From Oscillospiraceae bacterium (GTDB lineage: Bacteria; Bacillota; Clostridia; Saccharofermentanales; Saccharofermentanaceae): a stretch of 27,136 nucleotides of DNA. Under the pieces are notes generated by a model, which saw only the letters and a list, made by a program, of their open reading frames with translations, was not told the DNA's origin and made no database searches. Numbering within the stretch: the first letter of the stretch is position 1; each line of letters opens with the position of its first letter. This document shows, one piece after another, positions 1 to 5,299 of this stretch. Both the position numbers and the translations under genes were made by a program. The stretch is taken from contig CADCQX010000150.1 of the NCBI GenBank assembly GCA_902803695.1, positions 1 to 27,136 of the forward strand, in the 5' to 3' direction.

Positions 1-749
1 ATCCTTCTTCTTTTTCGGAAATTAGTAAGAAGAATACTTACCACGACCCATCCCAAAAGCGTCATGACCAATGCAACGCCGACACTCGCCGTCACATCCA
101 GAAACATATGGGCCAAAAAGTATGTGCTGAAACCAAAAAGCAACAACGCGATCGGGAAGGAAAACATGATCGACACCACCGAGTCATACAGATCCTCAGA
201 AGGCTTCTCTTGAGGCACATCTAAGCGAACATTCTCCATAAGGTGAAGCTCCTTCTTCCCCGGATTTTTAAGATTCCTGCTGAGCTCCACATCCGTCCTG
301 GAATCCTTCAACTCTTCTTCCATCCCGACCATCTCAATAGCCGTTCTACAATAATCCCTGATATCATCCGGCAGGCTGCTGCTCTCCGAAGGAAGCACCT
401 TCTTGAGCTCATCCCACCTGCTGCTATTCATGACTTCCTCGAGGATCTCTTTTTTATGTTTGGCAGTTCCGAGAAGGATATGAGTTTCCATCATCTTCTG
501 CTCAAAAAGTATATCTCTCAAAACAAAATACGGATTATTCGGCTCCTTCTTGATGAGCTTATCAAGTACGTGCCTCGCATCATCATAGCGCTTCGCACGC
601 ATAAACTCATCCACCGTCTCCATTGACTGCGACCTGTTGTCGACTCCCGGCTTGTGAATTATTCCGCAGAAGCTGCACTCATAAAATCCCGTCGTGCTGT
701 TGAACTTCAGATCAGCGCCGCATGTTGAACATGTCTTCCGGATCTCCAT
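1..749 (-). CDS. Zinc-ribbon protein with C-terminal membrane segments (3' end off the window)
   Basis: Open to the window edge, with 249 codons visible and no stop. The protein begins MEIRKTCSTCGADLKF. It has a four-cysteine zinc ribbon (C7, C10, C25, C28), a charged helical middle (about 40-185) and two hydrophobic helices near 190-213 and 220-242, followed by a basic FRKRRR stretch. This suggests a membrane protein with a cytoplasmic zinc-ribbon head. No enzymatic motif is seen and I do not recognise the family; similar zinc-ribbon/TM proteins are common hypotheticals in Clostridia. The start is ATG at 749 with ribosome site GGTTGGAG seven to eight bases upstream. That ribosome site itself contains one degenerate copy of the GGTTGG repeat core that fills the upstream intergenic region. 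A TATAAT at 800-805 could be its -10 box. Confidence 0.72.
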   Translation of the reverse strand, partial: MEIRKTCSTCGADLKFNSTTGFYECSFCGIIHKPGVDNRSQSMETVDEFMRAKRYDDARHVLDKLIKKEPNNPYFVLRDILFEQKMMETHILLGTAKHKKEILEEVMNSSRWDELKKVLPSESSSLPDDIRDYCRTAIEMVGMEEELKDSRTDVELSRNLKNPGKKELHLMENVRLDVPQEKPSEDLYDSVVSIMFSFPIALLLFGFSTYFLAHMFLDVTASVGVALVMTLLGWVVVSILLTNFRKRRR

Positions 750-799
750 AAAAAAACTCCAACCTTTTCCCGCCGTAGCAAATAACACCCAACTCTTAC

Positions 800-805
800 A
801 TTATA
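800..805 (-). promoter_or_regulatory. Candidate -10 box for the zinc-ribbon gene
   Basis: TATAAT on the minus strand, about 50 bases upstream of the ATG at 749. No good -35 hexamer at 16-18 bases is visible, so this is a weak call based on the perfect -10 and its position. Confidence 0.35.
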
Positions 806-923
806 TCCCAACGCCATTCCTTATCGATACAACAAACCTCTCCTTTTGTCCCGTGATAAATCCGACTATTTTGTTTCATTCCACCTTGATTCCAAAAGTA
901 ATCAAGGGTCCCTTCTGTTTTTT

Positions 924-1354
924 CCAACCTTAAGTGACATTCTCTTTTTCAGGAAAACAAAAATACAACCTTATGTTGAACAAGAAACCTCAGCCTTATT
1001 CTTTTTCCAACCCTAGGTCATCTTCCTTACATGTTTCTGAGGAATCAAGAAGGCAAAACTCGATCTTACCCTGATTATGAAGACATATTTCCAACCTTAA
1101 GTTACCTTATCGTTTTGGCAGAAATTTTTTTCCAACCATAAGTTACATATCTCTTTTACAATATTATTTTTTCCAACCTAACGAGAAACAAAAATCCCTG
1201 ACCTTCCATTTTTTCCAACCTTAGGTTTCAGGTACTTGAAATATATGCCGGATCCTGAAGGCGAGCTGTATGTAGAACCACCATTTGGAGACAAAAATAC
1301 AACCCTATGGCGGAGAAGAAAAAAGTGGGTTTTGGAGAACAAACTTAAGGTTGG
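924..1354. repeat. Array 1 of 41-42 bp phased degenerate repeats
   Basis: Cores related to CCAACCTTAAGT start at 924, 965, 1007, 1091, 1132, 1173, 1215 and 1299, and one inverted core (ACTTAAGGTTGG) lies at 1343-1354. Taking the middle of the TTAA as centre, the spacings are 41, 42, 84, 41, 41, 42, 84 and 40 bp. The two 84 bp steps are slots without a recognisable core (near 1056 and 1264). Most cores are preceded by a T-run, and several are followed by a G(T/A)ACAT-like string. Fainter relatives occur further left (near 842, 881 and 759). The 655 bases between the zinc-ribbon gene and the terminator at 1405 contain no other gene I can support; short ORFs here lack ribosome sites and follow the repeat. 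Confidence 0.85.
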
Positions 1355-1404
1355 AAAAAAGATAATAACACCTCAATGTGTGCCTTGTTCCTAAGTTCTT
1401 GCTC

Positions 1405-1434
1405 AAAAAAATTGCCCCGCCGGAGCGGGACAAC
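1405..1434 (-). terminator. Intrinsic terminator of the lipoprotein gene
   Basis: On the minus strand TTGTCCCGC, loop TCCG, GCGGGGCAA, then seven T. It begins about 20 bases after the stop codon of the lipoprotein gene at 1456. The stem is nine pairs, mostly G/C. Confidence 0.9.
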
Positions 1435-1455
1435 TTTCTGTTAGTTATATGTGCC

Positions 1456-2094
1456 TTAGTCAATGCTGTACTGTGTTGCTGTCTCCTCGACAGAAGATAC
1501 GATCTGAACATCCCACATGGAATCAACGGTTCCGTCATCGCGGACTACAACGAGTGTGTAATCACCTGTAGCGATTTCTTCAGGAAGGTTTGTCTTGCAC
1601 CAGTAGACATTTCCATTTACGGTGTTGCAAGCATCTCCCTCAAACTTGGCTACTGCATTCTCTGTGTCCCATGCGTACTCATCATTCTTCTCGAAAATAT
1701 ACAGGTTGATCTTTTCACCGGTTGTAGTGTCGTCATTGATAAAAAACTCGACTGTTAATTCGGAACCTGCTACGATCGGTGAATAGTCAATCCATTCGAT
1801 GACTGATGTATAGCAAAAGAGGTCCTCGACCCAAGGTGCCTCAATATCAGAGGACTTCATGACGCCTTTTTCTGTCTTGCTTGCCATGTCAGGATTTCCG
1901 AAAAGATTCGCTGTGTCAGGGACGGCTGCTGCGGAAGTTTCTGTTGTGGTCTCTTCTGCTGTTGTCTCAGTTGTTGTCTCAATTGTTGTTTCCTGAGAAC
2001 CCTGCTTGGAAGGCTCTTTGGTTGGTTCTGTTGCGCATGCTGCGAGCATGATTGATACAGCCAAGAAGGCTGCTGCGATAGCTGTCTTTTTCAT
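1456..2094 (-). CDS. Secreted lipoprotein with Thr/Glu-rich linker, unknown function
   Basis: 212 residues. The N-terminus MKKTAIAAAFLAVSIMLAAC is a type II signal peptide with lipobox LAAC and lipidation predicted at Cys20, so the protein should be anchored outside the cytoplasmic membrane. Residues about 24-58 are a low-complexity linker of Thr, Glu and Ala (ETTIETTTETTAEETTTET). The C-terminal 150 residues look like one compact beta-rich extracellular domain (SELTVEFFINDDTT, YTLVVVRDDG, WDVQIVSS), possibly an Ig-like fold. I recognise no catalytic motif or named family. The ATG at 2094 has AGGAGA about eleven bases upstream. The gene is monocistronic, with its own strong terminator at 1405-1434 and a 130-base leader region carrying an inverted repeat. 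Confidence 0.85.
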   Translation of the reverse strand: MKKTAIAAAFLAVSIMLAACATEPTKEPSKQGSQETTIETTTETTAEETTTETSAAAVPDTANLFGNPDMASKTEKGVMKSSDIEAPWVEDLFCYTSVIEWIDYSPIVAGSELTVEFFINDDTTTGEKINLYIFEKNDEYAWDTENAVAKFEGDACNTVNGNVYWCKTNLPEEIATGDYTLVVVRDDGTVDSMWDVQIVSSVEETATQYSID

Positions 2095-2135
2095 GATTAT
2101 TTATCTCCTTATTCCATCTAAAAATGTATCTATCT

Positions 2136-2165
2136 TGAGCGAACTCTTATTCCCTTTTTCGCTCA
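2136..2165 (-). promoter_or_regulatory. Inverted repeat in the leader/promoter region of the lipoprotein gene
   Basis: TGAGCGAA at 2136-2143 and TTCGCTCA at 2158-2165 form an 8-bp perfect inverted repeat around a 14-base centre, 40-70 bases upstream of the ATG at 2094. There is no U-tract after it, so it is more likely an operator or leader hairpin than a terminator. Confidence 0.45.
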
Positions 2166-2225
2166 CAATTAATAGACGAAGCATTTTTTTGCTCCGTTGC
2201 ATGTTCTCGAAAAAAATTTTGAAGA

Positions 2226-2834
2226 TCAGTAATCGATTACGTCAAAACGCCTGTCCCTGTAGTAAAAATCGCGGTCGGCTTCGGTGATCTCGCGGATGAC
2301 ACGGCAAGGATTTCCGACAGCGAGCATGTTGTCAGGGATATCTTTGGTGACTACGCTTCCGCCTCCGATGACAACGTTATTACCGATGGTGACTCCCGGC
2401 ATGATGCAGGTGTTGCCGCCTATCCAGACATTGTCGCCGATGGTGATGTCGATGCCGTATTCGTAACCCGAATTTCTGCTGTCGGGATGGAGCGGATGAC
2501 CTGCCGTGTAGATGGCAACGTTAGGTGCAATCTGAACGTTCTCGCCGATGCGGACTTTGCCTACGTCGAGGACGATGAAGTTATAGTTCGCGAAGAAATT
2601 CTCACCGATCTCAATGTTGTAACCGTAGTCACAATGGAACGGGGCTTCGATGTTGATATAGTCGCCGGTCTTGCCGAGGATGTCCTTGATGAGTCTGGTC
2701 TTTTCCTCGGTCTTTTCAGGCGGAAGATTGTTGTATTCGTAAATCTTTTTCTTGCATGCCATTCGTTCTTCAGAAAGTCCGTCCAGCCATGCTTTATACG
2801 GAAGGTTATGAAGCATTCTTTCTTTGTGATCCAT
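2226..2834 (-). CDS. maa: Maltose/galactoside O-acetyltransferase-like hexapeptide enzyme
   Basis: About 202 residues from the ATG at 2834 (MDHKERMLHNLPYKAWL). The N-terminus matches the maltose-acetyltransferase helical domain. It is followed by left-handed beta-helix hexapeptide repeats (IEIGENFFANYN, VRIGENVQIAPNV, ITIGDNVWIGGN, GVTIGNNVVIGGGSVV) and the family ending VGNPCRVIREI. The usual active-site histidine is in YTAGHPLHP. The family transfers acetyl from acetyl-CoA to sugar hydroxyls; the real acceptor cannot be told here, and a cell-envelope sugar is as likely as maltose. An upstream TTG at 2864 is possible, but I prefer the ATG because the family normally begins near MxxKExMLxGxxY. 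The start lies inside the last codons of the upstream gene (29 bp overlap), which implies translational coupling. Confidence 0.9.
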   Translation of the reverse strand: MDHKERMLHNLPYKAWLDGLSEERMACKKKIYEYNNLPPEKTEEKTRLIKDILGKTGDYINIEAPFHCDYGYNIEIGENFFANYNFIVLDVGKVRIGENVQIAPNVAIYTAGHPLHPDSRNSGYEYGIDITIGDNVWIGGNTCIMPGVTIGNNVVIGGGSVVTKDIPDNMLAVGNPCRVIREITEADRDFYYRDRRFDVIDY

Positions 2835-3918
2835 TAGTCTTTGCCCCCGGCTGTTTTCTTTCAATTATAGCATCTTGTTTTTTATGTTTGAGCGAAAACA
2901 GGATGAGAACGAGAGCAAGAAGGAATGTCTCGGAAAAGCATATGACCAGCGTGTGTGTCAGGAGATAATTCCCCGGCAGACCCTTGACCTTGCCGTTGGT
3001 CATGAGGGCGATCTTGATGTCGCGGATCAATTGTTTTCGGACGAGAGGATCCACGGAACTTAAGACGATTCTCCTGTATTCATGTTTGGTCGGAACGCAG
3101 TAGACGATCAAGACGTCTGTGTCGAGAACAACGGTTTTGCTGTGCGAGATGTCGGTGCCGTTAAGACCGTGTTCATAGCCAAACATTTCAACGAGTAGAT
3201 TTTTTTCGAAGCCACCACAATAAGTCAGCCACATGTTCTCCTGGAGATCCAATCCGATTTCGTTTGCGATCTCGATCCCGACTACCTCCCGGGTCATCAT
3301 AGGCTTCTCTAAATGGTCCAGATCGCTGTAATGGGACTTTCGGTAAAAAAGGACCCTCGAGGAATCGAGATCGCTGATTCTCGTGCCAGGACCACTTAAC
3401 ATGTAGGAACCGCCGCTCCTCGCGTTGTACTTTTCCATGATCTCGATGACCGTCCTCTCCAAATCAATGTCGCGATTCTCCGCTTTAAGATCCAGGATCC
3501 AGGTGGCCCACCCGATGGTGTCGTGCTGGACGAAGGTGAACACCTCCTCATCTTTGAACGGGTATTTGTATGTGATGGTGAACTTGGTATCGTGATTACT
3601 ACTATGGCCATCACCCAGATTGTTTTTATTGTCCTCGATAAAAGAAGTCACCCACGCGTACTGGCGCCTTGAAAGCTCATATGAATGCGTCACTTTGCCG
3701 TCGTCATCAAGCAAGTCGATGAAGTAGGAAAATCTTTTTTGGTATGCCCGATAACGAAAGTCGTGCTCATAAGGGTAGTAGTGCTCTCTGTACTCCATAT
3801 ACTCCGGCAGCACTTCGAAAAGTCCGCTCCTGTCTTTATGGATGACCACACCCATATTAAGAGCAAAAGTAATGATATATAAAACGACTGCTATTCGGAT
3901 GATCCACTTATTCAACAT
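2806..3918 (-). CDS. Unknown membrane protein with large extracytoplasmic domain
   Basis: 370 residues from the ATG at 3918 (MLNKWIIRIAVV). One hydrophobic helix is at about 5-25 and another near 320-342, ending in a basic Lys/Arg-rich cytoplasmic tail. The roughly 290 residues between are soluble, charged and Tyr-rich and probably face outward. No known motif was recognised. A GTG three codons earlier is possible, but the ATG has GAGGGGG at good spacing. That ribosome site sits in one arm of an AACACCCCC/GGGGGTGTT hairpin, so translation may be controlled. The 3' end overlaps the acetyltransferase start, so the two are probably made together; an envelope role is an inference from this and the neighbouring teichoic-acid-type genes. 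Confidence 0.75.
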   Translation of the reverse strand: MLNKWIIRIAVVLYIITFALNMGVVIHKDRSGLFEVLPEYMEYREHYYPYEHDFRYRAYQKRFSYFIDLLDDDGKVTHSYELSRRQYAWVTSFIEDNKNNLGDGHSSNHDTKFTITYKYPFKDEEVFTFVQHDTIGWATWILDLKAENRDIDLERTVIEIMEKYNARSGGSYMLSGPGTRISDLDSSRVLFYRKSHYSDLDHLEKPMMTREVVGIEIANEIGLDLQENMWLTYCGGFEKNLLVEMFGYEHGLNGTDISHSKTVVLDTDVLIVYCVPTKHEYRRIVLSSVDPLVRKQLIRDIKIALMTNGKVKGLPGNYLLTHTLVICFSETFLLALVLILFSLKHKKQDAIIERKQPGAKTNGSQRKNAS

Positions 3919-3922
3919 ACAA

Positions 3923-3959
3923 AACACCCCCTCATACTCGCATTGTACTTGGGGGTGTT
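3923..3959 (-). promoter_or_regulatory. Hairpin that would hide the ribosome site of the 3918 gene
   Basis: In the minus-strand RNA, AACACCCCC (3959-3951) pairs perfectly with GGGGGTGTT (3931-3923) around a 19-base loop. The second arm contains the Shine-Dalgarno GAGGGGG, and the ATG follows five bases later at 3918. It could also serve as a weak terminator for the gene ending at 4013, but the T-run after it is poor (TGTTTTGT). Confidence 0.55.
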
Positions 3960-4012
3960 GATCACTTGAACAGTATTGGAATGCTTTGCACGGATAACGG
4001 AATAAGTTTCAC

Positions 4013-5293
4013 TTATTTCTTATCCTTCTTTTCTTTCTTGGCTTTTTTTGCCGGCGTTTTCGCTGCCTCAGCTGCCTTCAGATCGTTGTATTTTTTGATA
4101 AGATAATCGGCAGCTATCTCGGCGGATTTGCCTATGTTTGCCCATGTCTCTTCACGGACTTTCTGACGCTCTTCGGAATAACTCGTATCGTTGACTGCTT
4201 TGTCGATTATGTTCTTAAGATCCGGAAGATTTTCCTCTGTCAGGACGGCGCCGAGACGAGGCGGAACTTCCAGGTTCCATACAGGTGAGTCGAGCCACCA
4301 TGCGTCATACTTTGATGTATCAAAATCAGACAGGGCACATATCACAGGCTTATCGAAAACGATCGCGTAGTCATAGATGATACTCGAGAAGTCGGAAACG
4401 AGAATGTCGGATCTTCTGAGTGAATCGAAGTTGTCCGTGTCACGGTTCCATTCGATCTGCTCACCTGCAGGGAACTCTTCCATAAGAGCCGTGATCATTT
4501 CCTTTTCGGAAGTGAATGACTGCGGATGAGGACGGATTATAAGATGATATCCTGTCGCCAGAAGTTCCTTTATGACCCGCGAACCGAAACGGTTAAGGAT
4601 CGAGTTGGGACCCCAGGAAGGTGCCAGGAGGATCGTCTTCTGGTGATCTTCCATCGGAGGCATTTCCTGGATCTTTTTATGCATGACATCCCAGTAAGGA
4701 GTTCCCACGATAACGAGTTCCTTTTCAGGAAGACCTCTGAGTTTCTCGAGTTTACGGGGATTCTCTTTTTGGTACTCGCCGGAGATGAGGACTACATCAT
4801 AGTAGTCGATGCCGAACATCTCGTAGAGCGTAAGGCCTGTTGCGGCATGAGGAATGTGCACGTAGCATTTGACGTCAGGCGAACGCTTCCACTGGTAGAC
4901 ATTCAGGCTTGGCGTCGTGGAAAATACGATGGTCGCACGAAGGAAGTTCATTCTCGCGAAAGCCTTGTTGCCTTCACCGATGAACTGCGCCTTCACATGT
5001 GGGTATGTGCACTTCAGAGCGGGGTCTTCCTTGGACGAGGTCATGTAGACGACATCAAAGCCTTTTTTGTCCAGCTCGCGGCAGATAGGTTCAAATATAG
5101 GCCAATAACGCCTGTCCTCTCCGAAAATGACCAGAGGAATGGTGTCTGCGTCATGTCCGCTCTGTTTGCCTGCGCTGATCATGAAGCGGATCTTTATGAT
5201 CAGTCCCCTGACAACGTAGAACAACAATCCGACAAGGGCGATGACTATCGCAAAAAGCATACTTCCCGTTCCGGGATCAATATAAAGTCTCAT
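4013..5293 (-). CDS. CDP-glycerol:poly(glycerophosphate) glycerophosphotransferase family protein (TagB/TagF-like)
   Basis: 426 residues. One N-terminal membrane helix (about 10-36) is followed by the glycerophosphotransferase fold with its hallmark pieces: HIPHAATG (146-153), LLAPSWGPN (about 222-230), IIRPHPQS (252-259) and VSDFSSIIYDYA (299-310). The family moves glycerol-phosphate, or a related polyol-phosphate, from a CDP donor to a membrane-lipid-linked glycan on the cytoplasmic face, building teichoic-acid-like polymers. The C-terminus is a Lys-rich tail (AKKAKKEKKDKK), probably for membrane or polymer contact. ATG at 5293 with GAGGGG overlapping the stop of the preceding gene, six bases between them, so the pair is translationally coupled. 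The exact donor and acceptor are unknown. Confidence 0.9.
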   Translation of the reverse strand: MRLYIDPGTGSMLFAIVIALVGLLFYVVRGLIIKIRFMISAGKQSGHDADTIPLVIFGEDRRYWPIFEPICRELDKKGFDVVYMTSSKEDPALKCTYPHVKAQFIGEGNKAFARMNFLRATIVFSTTPSLNVYQWKRSPDVKCYVHIPHAATGLTLYEMFGIDYYDVVLISGEYQKENPRKLEKLRGLPEKELVIVGTPYWDVMHKKIQEMPPMEDHQKTILLAPSWGPNSILNRFGSRVIKELLATGYHLIIRPHPQSFTSEKEMITALMEEFPAGEQIEWNRDTDNFDSLRRSDILVSDFSSIIYDYAIVFDKPVICALSDFDTSKYDAWWLDSPVWNLEVPPRLGAVLTEENLPDLKNIIDKAVNDTSYSEERQKVREETWANIGKSAEIAADYLIKKYNDLKAAEAAKTPAKKAKKEKKDKK

Positions 5294-5299
5294 ATACCG

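Noticed and set aside
924..1354. CRISPR array
   Set aside because: Cores are only about 12-15 bp, degenerate, occur in both directions, and have no adjacent cas genes. CRISPR repeats are near-identical and one-directional.
924..1354. Plasmid iterons or replication origin
   Set aside because: No rep or dnaA gene lies near, and the three arrays are scattered among chromosomal-type genes.
2160..2175. AATTGTGAGCG half lac-operator look-alike upstream of the lipoprotein gene
   Set aside because: Only one half-site matches, and no LacI gene or second half is present; the 8-bp inverted repeat explains part of it.
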